Source: Adiantum capillus-veneris | Lineage: Eukaryota > Streptophyta > Polypodiopsida > Polypodiales > Pteridaceae | Direction of reading: 5' to 3' | Length of the DNA: 64,000 bases | Assembly (NCBI GenBank): GCA_014529385.2 | Contig: CM043944.1 | Coordinates: 76,587,884 to 76,651,883 of the forward strand | Shown: positions 54,425-64,000 of the stretch, piece by piece | Layout: each line of letters starts with the position of its first letter | Position numbering within the stretch: position 1 is the first letter of the stretch | Notes under the pieces: generated by a model | Seen by the model: only the letters and a program-made list of their open reading frames with translations | What the model was told of the DNA's origin: nothing | Database searches by the model: none | Translations under genes and position numbers: made by a program

Positions 54425-54780
54425 ATGGCTGGATCACAGGACACTGCTCTTTACAATATCAAGAAGCTGGATGGAACCAATTTCCCATTGTGGAAGAAGC
54501 AGATTTGGCATGTGTTGGTACAAAAGAAGAAGGTAAAACCTATAAAGCTCAAGGGGATAAAACCAGAAGATATGGACGAAGATGAATGGAGCGAAATGGA
54601 TGAATTGGCACTTTCTACCATTATGCTGACTTTGGCAGAAAGCGTTTACTTCAATGTAGCAGACGAGATGTCGACTTATCAAGCATGGTTAAAGCTGAGT
54701 GATCTTTATGAGAAGCAGAGTGCAGCTTCACAGGTATACTGGCTTAAGAAGCTTGTTGACTTGAACCTTCAAACCACTCT
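54425..54780 (+). pseudogene. C2 gag, N-terminal fragment
   Basis: ATG at 54425. KKLDGTNFPLWKKQIWHVL and YQAWLKLSDLYEKQSA match the copia gag layout (an N-terminal F-W-K region followed by a W-L-x-L block). The reading frame stays open to 54877, but beyond KKLVDLNLQ the residues (Arg/Lys/Ser-rich) no longer look like gag. The 3' part has been replaced by unrelated sequence. Confidence 0.8.
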
Positions 54781-57403
54781 TGAGCTTCTCCTTGAGCGCA
54801 AGAGGAAATCATCAAGCTTTGCTTCGTCATTCACAATGTGCATACCAAGCGTATGCCACTCATTAGAAAAAATATGAACCCTCTAGGGGGCCTTTGGGAT
54901 TAAGGTTAATTAGAGGCCAGCCAATAGGAAGAGGGTGGTGGACACACTCTATACCCTCAAAAAAGTAGGGGGATAAGGTAGCCTTACACCTCTTAATGGC
55001 CTCTTACCTAGTGAGAAGGTAAGGGAGGTGGCTAGGGGAAAGGGAGGGGGGGGGGGGGGGGGGGGGGGGACCACTTTGACCTTTTTTCCCCCACTTTTTG
55101 GTCCGGATTTAAAAATACACTAAAAATTTCAAATTTTCAAAAAAATTCAAATTTCAAGTTTTCCCTCCTTAAAATGTCCCCTAACCTATTTCATGGTCAA
55201 AAAAGTATTTTTGACCTCCAAAAGTCAAAAACGTGTACTAAAAAATTCCAAAAGAAATCAAAACATCATTTTCCACTCTCCAAAGTCTTTCCAAACCTAT
55301 TCTATAGCTAAAAAGTGATTTTCTCTCTCTACAAACCCTTTTCCAAGCTCTCCATGGCTGCAACAACCACATGCACCCCCTATAGTCCAACATTATCTCT
55401 CTACTAGCTTTCTCCCATCTCCATTGTAGCACCAAGCAAGCTTCTCCCCCATCTCTTCCCCTTGCCCACCACATAGTTCCACACCAAGCTAGCTCTTCTC
55501 CCTTCTCTCACCTCCATTACAACATGAAACAAGATTCTCCTCCTTCTACTTTTATTCACTCGCACTACATGGAAACCTCTACTCCCGAAGGTGGAAAAAG
55601 CATCAACTCACATGACTTGCATACCACAAGAACAGGAGGTGTGAATAGTGCATGGGCATTGCAAGGATTCATCTCCAACATAAAGATAGAATGGTGAGAA
55701 AACTACCCTTGTAGCTTACATTCAGAGCTTAAGATCATCTCCATCTTTAAGTTTATCATGCCGGAGGGAATTAACCTCTTTATGGCTTTCAATGTTTAAG
55801 CTTCACACCTCATAACATTGGGTGGTGCTATTTTGTTGATGGCTTTGGTGCGCCATCTATAGTTTTGTAGCATGTGATTGAGTCTCACAATGTAAGTAAG
55901 TTGTGTTATCTATGGAGAGTCATCAAAGATTTTTCTTATAATTTATTCTTTGTATAGTTGTCATTAGATTATTAGAATGATATCATTTTGTACTTTATAA
56001 CTTTGTGCTCACATAATCTGTTGTTTACTTACAGAGTCAACTTGTTTTGGGAGGACATGAGCAAGCAACCATGTGCAGAGATGGAAATCACCCTATTTTT
56101 GTTCCGTGAGGAACCTTTCACTACCGTGTTAAAAGATTTTGATAAGAATAGTAGGATTTTTGTAGAATCTTGAACCAATAGGTACTATCTAAGAGCTCTT
56201 AGAAAAGCCATCCCTATAGTACTACTATCTTCCCTAGTGTCATAGACACACAAATACTCGTGTATATGAATCTCTAGATGAGAAAGACAAATACTCGTAA
56301 GAGAAGCCAAACAGCAACAACATTGTCTCCATTTGTAATTATTTTTATGAGACTGGATTCCTCTATAAATGCAGTATAAATATTTCTTTTTGTTAAATGG
56401 TGTCGGACTGAGTGAGAGTATTTAATTTAGATTACTGGAGTTTCATACAGATTTAAGAAATATTGTTGATTTTTATGGATATTCTGATTTGCCTGTAAGA
56501 TGTTTGAAGTTTCAAGTCTTAATCATTCCACCATGAAGAAATTCATGCAATATTTTGATTTCAGTTTAATCACTAATAGTTATTCTTATTAAGTGGATCA
56601 TAACCTTTGTTAAGATGTCCTCATTTGGGGATGTTGAATATATATCAATAGCAACATTTCAAAAGTTGAGAAAGATAAATTCTTGCTTTCCAAAATGTTA
56701 TTGTTTCCATACTATGCCTATGCCAAGCTTGACTTGAGAAATGACAACTTGAGATGGAGGTGTAGATATATAGGGGTGACGTATTATTGATTCTTGTTTC
56801 ATTATATATATTATAAAGCCTTTGAGTTTCCACCTTTTTTAGTAGTGTTGAGAAGTTTTTGGAATCAAACCTTCTTAAATATCCCTATTCGTTCGTTATT
56901 GGTAGCTATTTATTTGGTATTGCTAAAGATCATACCAATAGCTATCACCTTGTGAACATAATTGTTGAATTGCGGATTTGATTTTTACTATGTAGCTCAT
57001 TTGGATAGAGAAAGTGTAAATATAAATTATAAATACATACATTGTTAACATAGAAGATATGTATCACTCGAACCTATATAACTGCTAATTAAGAAACCTT
57101 TGGTTGGATACTATAACAATAGGGGTCACATGTGGTTTTAAATACCAAAGAAATGGCTTAACCAAAACATTCCCAAGAACACGAGGTGAACACAAGGAAG
57201 TAAAAATTGTCTCTTTGTTTGGTTGATTTCTAGTGCTAAATGTTCTGAGTGCACAAAATTTGTGAGGCCTTTGACCTTGGGAGTTCACTAAGGTATATGT
57301 AACATAGCACATGTGTTCAACAGAAGGGAATTTATATTCTTGTAAAGTTACAGAAACATGTATAGGTAAGGCCTATAAGGGCTACTTTCAATCCATTGTG
57401 GTG
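54781..57403. other. Unassigned DNA with a poly-G run and one exon-like segment
   Basis: Mostly AT-rich, non-coding. The minus strand of about 54790-54870 has a coding-like frame (RLGMHIVNDEAKLDD) of unknown source. A good 3' splice-site sequence (TTGTTTACTTACAG) ends at 56034 and opens a 46-codon stretch, VNLFWEDMSKQPCAEMEITL onward, ending in TGA at 56171-56173. I cannot name this protein. Otherwise I see nothing. Confidence 0.4.
55046..55069 (+). repeat. Poly-G run of 24
   Basis: Twenty-four consecutive G in a purine-rich context (AAGGGAGGGG before it). Such runs form G-quadruplexes in vitro and are prone to length errors, so the exact length could be a sequencing or assembly artefact. 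Confidence 0.85.
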
Positions 57404-58410
57404 AACGCACATAGTGAATACTCCGGACATCAAACACTTCAACTCTATCTCATGGACATACATTAAAACAAAGCCCCTATTTGTCATTTTGAAGCCCTAG
57501 GGACCCTCAACAAGAGGGACCACAACGGCGCGTAGAATGCCCATCCAGGCACAAATACGGACCAAGATATTTCCAAGAACAGGGGATGGACACAAGGAAG
57601 TAAAAAATGGTTGATAAGCATGATACAAGGTTTAGGTATGTGCCATTTAGGGGGGGGGAGAGGTTGCTATGAACACATTAAACTGCCCAGTTCTATCTCA
57701 TGGCCATGCATTAAAAAAATCTTGTACTTGTCATTTTAGGGCCCCAGGGACCCTCAACAAGAGGGGCCACAAGGGCGCGCAAACTGGCCATCCAAAAATT
57801 TTGGATGGCTAGTTTGCGCGACCACAAATTGGATGGCCAGTTTGCGCGCCCTTGTGGCCCCTCTTGTTGAGGGTCCCTGGGGCCCTAAAATGACAAGTAC
57901 AAGCTTTTTGTTAATGCATGGCATGATACAATGTTTAGCTATTCGCCATTTTGGGGGGGGGGGGGGGGGGGAGTTTGCTATGAATACATTAATTTGCCCA
58001 ATTCTATCTCATGTCTATACATCAGAAAAAGCCTATACTTGTCATTTTAGGGCCCCAGGGACCCTCAACATGAAGGGCCACAAGGGCGCGCAAATTGGCC
58101 ATCCAAAAAATTACAAGATTCTTTTTTATGCATGGCATGATACAATGTTTAGCTATTTTCCATTGGGGGCGGGGGGAGTTTTCTATGAATACATTAATTT
58201 GCCCAATTCTATCTCATGGCTATGCATCAGAAAAAGCCTATACTTGTTATTTTAGGGCCCTAGGGACCCTCAACATGAGGGGCCACAAGGGCGCGCAAAT
58301 TGGCCATCCAAAAATTTTGGATGGCCAATTTGCGCGCCCTTGTGGCCCCTCATGTTGAGGGTCCCTGGGGCCCTAAAATGACAAGTACAAGATTTTTTTT
58401 TTATGCATGG
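57404..58410. repeat. Tandem and inverted GGGACCCTCAAC repeat family with hairpins
   Basis: Four or five ~230-bp units share GGGCCCCAGGGACCCTCAAC, a GGGCGCGCAAA core and TGGCCATCC, each preceded by CAATTCTATCTCATG and a GGGGGG run. Two units are followed by their own inverted copy: 57721-57903 (arms ~75 bp with ~30 bp extra in the loop) and 58240-58389 (arms 75 bp, no loop). No coding potential is evident; the open frames are short and repeat-derived. It could be a foldback transposon family or an amplified hairpin. Confidence 0.85.
57953..57971 (+). repeat. Poly-G run of 19
   Basis: Nineteen G inside one of the ~230-bp units. The sister units have shorter tracts (about 57651-57659 and 58166-58178) at the same position, so the tract is part of the unit and length-variable. 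Confidence 0.85.
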
Positions 58411-60009
58411 CCATAATTCAAGTGTTGAATTTTTAGGCTGTTTTCAAGAGCTTCTAGTGTTCAATTGGCTCCGAATCTGTCTGGGATTGTCTCACATAAA
58501 TTTGTTCACCTTGTCGCGCTCTTCGACCATCGTGTGATGCAAAAAAATCATGTCCTACTCGGATTTTCCAAAAATCAGCGTGCAAGTTGGCAATTTCTTA
58601 AAAAATGATGTAAAACAGACATTTCTTACTTTTTCCTTAATCTACGGGCTCGAACGGGCATTAAAACCATGGAATCTGAAAATACTCAGAGAACCAATGT
58701 TTTTTATTGTGTTAAGGACTGCATTTCCTACATACAAAACTTTCTCAGAATCTCACCCTAACACCTTCAAAAGTGGCTTCCAAGGAGTGCCCTTGATCAA
58801 AAATTGAAACTGAAGGAAAACAATCAGAATGAACTCCTAAACTATGTACGAACTTTAAAATAACCAAAATTTCCTTTTAAAAAAAGTTATTGCTAAAAAT
58901 TTGAAAATAGACCACCCTTGGACTTCCCACAATGATAGAAATCAAAGGGTTCAAGGAGAGGTCTGGTGTCACAAGTGCATGGTAGGAATCTAATCGAGGC
59001 TTATTCCATCATGATCTCTTATACTTTATTATGTCTAGTCATGTACAATCTTACCAAACAAAAACAAACTTACACTTTAAATGACTACAAATTTTATTTA
59101 ACTTATCAAACAATCTAAAATATGGTAGACCTAGAGTGCTCTTACACATCAACAAACAAAAAAGTCCAAATTTCTTCTCATTAACTTTGATAAACATACA
59201 TCTGTGAACAACTTCCAAGGAGTAGTGCGGTCATAGTTCTTACATCCATTCCATGACATGGTATGCTCCTGGGGTAACCTATCACATAAAAATATCTTTG
59301 GTAGGAGTGCCCTCATGTTAGGAAAGGGTGTGTTGCTGCTGATGAAAATTTTTTGCATTGTCCTACTAGGGATCTCTCCATGTTAGCAATGATTTTTGGT
59401 GTAGTGGGAGCCACATTGCCGCTGAGGAGAGCTTTGTGCCACCGTAAAAGCTTCATGTTATGCCAGTTCCTTGAGCCATTCTTGCAAGCAATTGCCACTC
59501 AACTAGCATAGCAAGAGGTCACCTTGTAACAAAAACATGTATGAATTCAACATTTGCAAGCTATATAATGAAGACACTTGTTAAGTATATGTTGTACAAA
59601 TTTGCAAGTATTTCTATCTAACTGGGAATAAACAATACAAAAATATACATTAGGATGAGATTACCACCCCTAATAAGCATGGATTTGAAGCACCTACCTG
59701 CAAGATGTAACAAAGAAGACTGTTTTAGAGGAAAAGTGGTGACACTTGGCCTCTCTAACCTGTAGCCTTTCACTATTTGTGCATAAAAGCAACCTTTGTG
59801 CTAAGCACTACAAAACAAGTAGAGGCAACACCTTAGACTTCAAAGTTTATGATAAGAAGAACACAATCAGAAGTAAGAAGTATATTGTTACCTTGCATAA
59901 AGGGGTGTTTTATTCAAATATGTGATGGTATTAGCAAGATATTGAAGAATCATCAACATTCATCTCACCGATGGTACGACGTTCCTGGGATGACCTCTGC
60001 TCACCCTCA
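58411..60009. other. Unassigned DNA upstream of C1b
   Basis: There is an open segment at 58550-58807 and minus-strand frames at 59149-59498, neither with a motif I recognise. The latter could be a short exon remnant (KLLRWHKALLSGNVAPTTPK). The five bases before the C1b LTR are CCTCA, the expected left target duplication; the right copy lies outside the window. Confidence 0.4.
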
Positions 60010-60234
60010 TGTTAAGTATGGAGCCTAATTTACCCTTGTAATTTTCTGTGGTAAAAGCGCACATTTGTAAGGCCCCCATTATGAGGAGAAGCCATTGTGC
60101 GTGAAGGAAAATCACTCACCGGAAACCAAAATTTTCACGGACAAGAATTAGGGGCAACTTTAAAGGCCCCCGAGACCTTTTTTTTCGCCGGAATATTATG
60201 GCCAGACGGCGGCCGGAAAGTGGTCGGAAAACAA

Positions 60235-60365
60235 CCGGTCGGTTGGCCGGTGGCCGGTAGTCAATGGCCGATGGCCGGTGGTTGGAAGTCAATGGCCGGT
60301 GGCCGGTGGTCGGAAGTCAATGGCCGGTGGCCGGTGGCCGAATTCAATGGCCGGTGGCCGAATTC
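60235..60365 (+). repeat. GGCC-rich minisatellite in C1b LTR
   Basis: Repeated GGCCGGTGGTCGGAAGTCAA-like units, four or five copies, each with AATGGCCG. Copy number differs among the four C1 LTRs and between the two LTRs of C1a. Confidence 0.85.
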
Positions 60366-60490
60366 AAAAGCGGACTTGTCTTCTCAAGGGCGGCCACACA
60401 TGGGCCGATTGGAGGGTCCGATTTGGACTTATTCGCACAAGGGCGGCTACACATGGCTGTCTCTCATAAGAGAGGACAGCCCTTTTGGCC

Positions 60491-60497
60491 TATAAAA
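60491..60497 (+). promoter_or_regulatory. TATA box of C1b 5' LTR
   Basis: TATAAAA followed by GGAGGCC, the plus-strand equivalent of the motif in the other C1 LTRs. It probably directs the genomic transcript, with the start site a few tens of bases downstream. Confidence 0.6.
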
Positions 60498-60697
60498 GGA
60501 GGCCATTTCTACACACATTTCATAGTGTGAAGTTGATGCAACAAGGTGAGTGTGAGGTGGTGAGAGTGAAGCAAGGCGAGAGCTCCATTAAGGGTATAAT
60601 CCCTTTGTAAATTACTTCTTGTTTTGAAGTACTAAAGCCATTGAGTGGCTGCTTTCCCGTGGACGTAGCCCACATTGGGTGAACCACGTATATCGTG

Positions 60698-60742
<45 letters not shown>

Positions 60743-60828
60743 CTATAATCTCGTGTATGTAAATCTGTCTCTCTCCATTAAGTAATCTACTCAATTATCT
60801 ATTTAGCTACGTCTTATTTCCTAACAAC

Positions 60829-60844
60829 TGGTATCAGAGCAAGG
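60829..60844 (+). other. Primer-binding site of C1b
   Basis: TGGTATCAGAGCAAGG two bases after the LTR, identical to C1a. Confidence 0.93.
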
Positions 60845-60899
60845 TTTGCTCGTAGCTAAATTATCTCAAGGAAAGGATTCCTTGAATTGAGTGGGAGTT

Positions 60900-63800
60900 A
60901 TGGCGGAGGAAGGGAAGCTCAAGATTGAGAAGTTCAACCGAAAAAACTACCAACATTGGAAGATGCAGATTGAAGACTATCTCTACCAGAAGGACCTCTA
61001 TTTGCCACTAGGCGGTCTTGCGAAGAAGCCCGCAACAATGGCAGATGAAGTATGGATTGTCCTTGATCGAAAGGCACTGGGAACAATCCGGTTAAGCTTG
61101 GCGTCAACGGTGGCCTTTAATGTTTCGGAGATGAAGACCATGGAGGACTTCATGAAGTCACTTGACGACTTCTACGAGAAACCATCGGCATCCAATAAGG
61201 TATTTCTTATGAAGCGTTTGTTCATTCTAAAGATGGCAGAGAATGGTTCAGTTGCAGAACACCTAAATGACTTTAACACAAACATAAGTCAACTTCGATC
61301 AGTGAAAATCAATTTCGATGACGAAGTGCGAGCTCTCCTTATACTATCATCTCTACCGGATAGTTGGGACAGCCTTGTGATGGTTGTAAGTAATTCTATC
61401 TCTAGCACAAATACTCTTAAGTTTGATGATGTTGTGGGTGTTCTCCTAAGCGAGGAAATGCGAAGGAGAAGCACAGGAGAATCATCAAGTGCTGCACTAT
61501 CAGTGGAAACAAGAGGAAGGCTTAAGGAGAGGTTCAAAAACCAAAAGGGTCGTGATCGCTCAAGGCAGAGCAAGTCACGCACAAAGTCAGTTCTTGAATG
61601 TTGGAACTGCGGCAAGAAGGGCCACGTCAAGAAGGATTGCTGGTCCAAGAAGAAGAAGGAGACAGAGTCTCAAGACAATAAGCCAACATCGAAGGCCAAT
61701 GTGGCAGGTAAAGTAGAGCAAGATGCTCTAATTCTCTCATTAGACAATGTGTCTAATTCCTGGATAGTAGATTCCGGGGCTTCATTCCATGCGACACCAC
61801 ACAAGCAACATTTCCAAGACTACACCAAAGGTACTTTTGGGTATGTATACTTGGGAGATGATGAATCTTGTGAGATTGTCGGCAAAGGTACAGTTTCTGT
61901 CAAAACTGCTAACGGAAATGAATGGAAGCTTAAAGATGTTAGACATGTTCCTTCTCTTCGCAAAAATTTGATCTCTACAGGACAATTGGACGATGAAGGT
62001 CACAACATTGCATTCGGAAACAAACGGTGGAAGATCTCAAAGGGATCTTTGGTGGTTGCCAAGGGTGAAAAAGTCGGTACACTTTACTTGTGTACTGTTA
62101 GCACGCAACCTTCAGCTTGTGCAGCAACTACAGAAGTTGACAGTGCAGTGTGGCACTACCGACTTGGGCATATGAGTGCCAAAGGAATGCAAATCCTTCA
62201 AACAAAGAAGCTTCTACCAGGTTTGAAAGAAGTGGACTTAGAGTTCTGTGAAGATTGTGTTTATGGTAAACAAAAGAGGGTAAAATTTCAAAAATCAGGA
62301 AATGAAAGAAAAAATAAAAAACTTGAGTTGGTTCATTCTGATGTTTGGGGTCCTGCAAGTACACCATCACTTGGTGGCTCATTGTACTATGTAACATTCA
62401 TAGACGATGCGACTAGAAAAACATGGGTTTATGTCATGAAGAATAAATCCGATATATTTTCCATATTTCAAAGGTGGAAAGCCTTTGTGCAGAATGAAAC
62501 AGGTACCAAGGTTAAATGCCTCAGATCCGACAATGGAGGCGAATATTGCAGCCAAGCTTTTGAAAGCTTTTGTGCTAGCAATGGCATTCGGAGGCAAAGG
62601 ACAACCCCAAGGACACCTCAACAAAATGGGATTTCGGAAAGGATGAATAGGACAATCATGGAGTGAGCACGAAGCATGCGACTACATACAGGCCTACCGC
62701 TTGAGCTTTGGGCGGAAGTTGTAAGTACATCTGTGTACTTAATCAATCGATCACCCTCAACGGCATTGGATGGGGGAGTTCCAGAAGAGGCATGGACAGG
62801 TAAACCGGTGAATTATGCATTTCTCAAAGTGTTTGGGTGTGAGGCTTTCATGCACATAGATAGAAGCCTAAGATCAAAGTTAGATGCAAAGTCCAAAAAG
62901 TGTTTCTTCATTGGCTATGGAGAAGGAGACTTTGGGTATCGCCTATGGAATCCTGAAGATGGTAAAATCTTAAGGAGTAGGGATGTAATTTTTAACGAAC
63001 AAAATATGTACAAAGATTACTTGGAAAGAAAACAAACAAAAGAAACAGGTGATGAGTACATGGAGCTTGAGGACGGTGAAGACTCAAGGACTGCAAACGG
63101 TGACAATGTGCAACAACGTCAACCAAATGAGGAGCCTCAACCTATTCCCCGAAGATCTACAAGAGCAAGTAGACCTCTAGAAAGGTTTGTTCCTTCCTTC
63201 AACCATCTCTTGATCTCAGATTCTGGAGAGCCCGAATCATATGAAGAAGCTATGCAACATGAATCCAAAGAAGAATGGATGAAGAGCATGCAAGTGGAGA
63301 TGGACTCACTACATCGCAACCAAACATGGGAGTTGGTTGAGTTGCCTAAAGGTAAGCGGACACTTCAAAACAAATGGGTGTACAAGCTAAAGGAAGAAGA
63401 AGGTGGGAAGAAAAGGTACAAGTCTAGGCTTGTGGTAAAAGTTTTTTCTCAAAAGAAAGGTATTGACTTCAATGAAATATTTTCTCCTGTTGTAAAAATG
63501 AACTCAATTAGGCTTGTCTTAAGCCTTGTGGCTGCTCATGATCTAAATCTCGAGCAAATGGATGTAAATATCGCATTCCCTCACGGTGACTTAGAGGAGG
63601 AAATCTACATGCTTCACCAAAGGGGTATGAAGTAAAAGGTAAGGAGAAAATGATTTGCACATTAAAAAAGATCTTGTATGGTTTAAAGCAAGCATCAAGA
63701 CAATGGTACTTGAAGTTTGATCGATGGATGTTGGGTCATGGATTCACAAGATGCAACTCGGATCACTGCGTCTACACGAAGAATTTGGGAGATGGGAAAT

Positions 63801-64000
63801 TCATCATCCTAATGTTGTATGTTGATGACATGTTGATTGCAAGTGCTAACATGCAGGACATCAAAGACCTAAAAGAGGAGCTGTCCAAATCTTTCTCAAT
63901 GAAAGATTTAGGTGCTGCAAAGAGGATACTTGGTATGAAAATATCAAGGGACAGGACGAAGAAGACAATAAAGCTATCTCAAGAAGATTACATCAAGAAG
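60900..64000 (+). pseudogene. C1b gag-pol polyprotein, partial
   Basis: I chose the ATG at 60900 over an upstream in-frame GTG at 60891 because eukaryotic initiation needs ATG and C1a aligns there. Domains: gag, zinc knuckle CWNCGKKGHVKKDC, protease WIVDSGASFHAT, pre-integrase LGHMSAKGM, integrase core (HSDVWGP, RSDNGGEYC, QNGISERMNR). A TGA at 62664-62666 replaces an Arg codon seen in C1a. The frame resumes to 63635, where a one-base deletion (near 63614) shifts frame at the start of RT. In the correct frame RT continues through KKILYGLKQASRQW and LYVDDMLIA to the window edge, with RNase H beyond. Confidence 0.94.

Larger units (their letters stand above)
53134..54780 (+). mobile_element. 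5' part of copia element C2
   Basis: Starts with a 192-bp LTR, Met-tRNA primer site, ~1.1 kb leader and the first ~120 codons of a copia gag. Homology stops near 54780 with no pol, no second LTR and no recognisable duplication of ATAAT (53129-53133). The element is therefore truncated on the right. Confidence 0.8.
60010..60826 (+). mobile_element. 5' LTR of C1b
   Basis: 817 bp, TGTTAAGTATGG at the start and CTAACA at the end, the longest of the four C1 LTRs. It has more GGCC-rich minisatellite units (about 60235-60365) and a long CT tract (60702-60739). The open frames through the minisatellite are repeat artefacts. Confidence 0.94.
60010..64000 (+). mobile_element. Copia element C1b, 3' end beyond the window
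   Basis: A plus-strand member of the same family as C1a, present from the 5' LTR through gag, protease, integrase and into RT. It is nearly identical to C1a over the shared polyprotein. The 3' LTR is not reached. It carries a TGA in integrase and a one-base deletion in RT, at positions different from the C1a lesions. Confidence 0.95.

Noticed and set aside
60097-60530. Overlapping open frames through the C1b LTR
   Set aside because: They run through a GGCC-rich minisatellite in three frames and recur in each C1 LTR. The repeat length, not selection, keeps them open.

Overview
This window looks like nuclear DNA of a land plant with a repeat-rich genome. It has no compact gene runs, rRNA or tRNA genes. 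It carries LTR retrotransposons whose primer-binding sites match plant initiator-Met tRNA (TGGTATCAGAGC type), a plant-type chromovirus, Tat/Athila-like gypsy elements, and broken intron-containing gene remnants. The species cannot be named from the sequence. I use my own labels: G1-G4 for gypsy elements, C1 and C2 for copia families, and TRG for a gag-only element.

Layout. 1-1270: unassigned DNA with one small unknown ORF. 1271-2070: a solo C1 copia LTR with no target duplication, abutting a truncated G1 LTR. 2071-20943: G1, a plus-strand chromovirus, split by G2 (3122-13725, minus strand, target duplication ATTGC). G2 is a 10.6-kb gypsy element with short 470-bp LTRs and an extra ~3-kb ORF after integrase. 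20944-30399: a retrotransposon-free island with two kinds of decayed, intron-bearing gene. One encodes a large unrecognised protein with a ParB/sulfiredoxin-like GQxS-AAK motif, and the other is an HAD/FCP1-like phosphatase found twice. They lie among palindromic direct repeats. 30400-34015: a patchwork of retroelement fragments (G4 and others). 34016-35886: mostly unassigned. 35887-38999: TRG, a gag-only LTR element with target duplication TCAAG. 39000-53133: G3, a minus-strand Tat/Athila-like element. Its reverse transcriptase is cut by a complete C1 copia (43761-49299, target duplication CAATT), and a second retropepsin-like domain lies downstream of its integrase. 53134-54780: the 5' part of C2. 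54781-60009: unassigned DNA with poly-G tracts and a family of near-perfect 150-bp hairpins. 60010-64000: a second C1 copia that runs off the window.

How the parts relate. The coding sequences are nearly all retrotransposon gag-pol modules (capsid/zinc knuckle, retropepsin, RT, RNase H, integrase, sometimes chromodomain), plus accessory ORFs. Every polyprotein has nonsense codons or frameshifts, so none looks autonomous now. Insertion order can be read from the nesting: G1 before G2; G3 before both C1 and TRG; G3 was later cut by C2 at its gag end. By eye, LTR pairs differ by about 2-3.5%, so these are moderately old insertions.

The most interesting points are the post-integrase accessory ORF of G2, an 83-bp patch of G3-type RT sequence inside G2, the second protease-like domain with WxPK repeats in G3, and the ParB-like/HAD gene island with its palindromic repeats.
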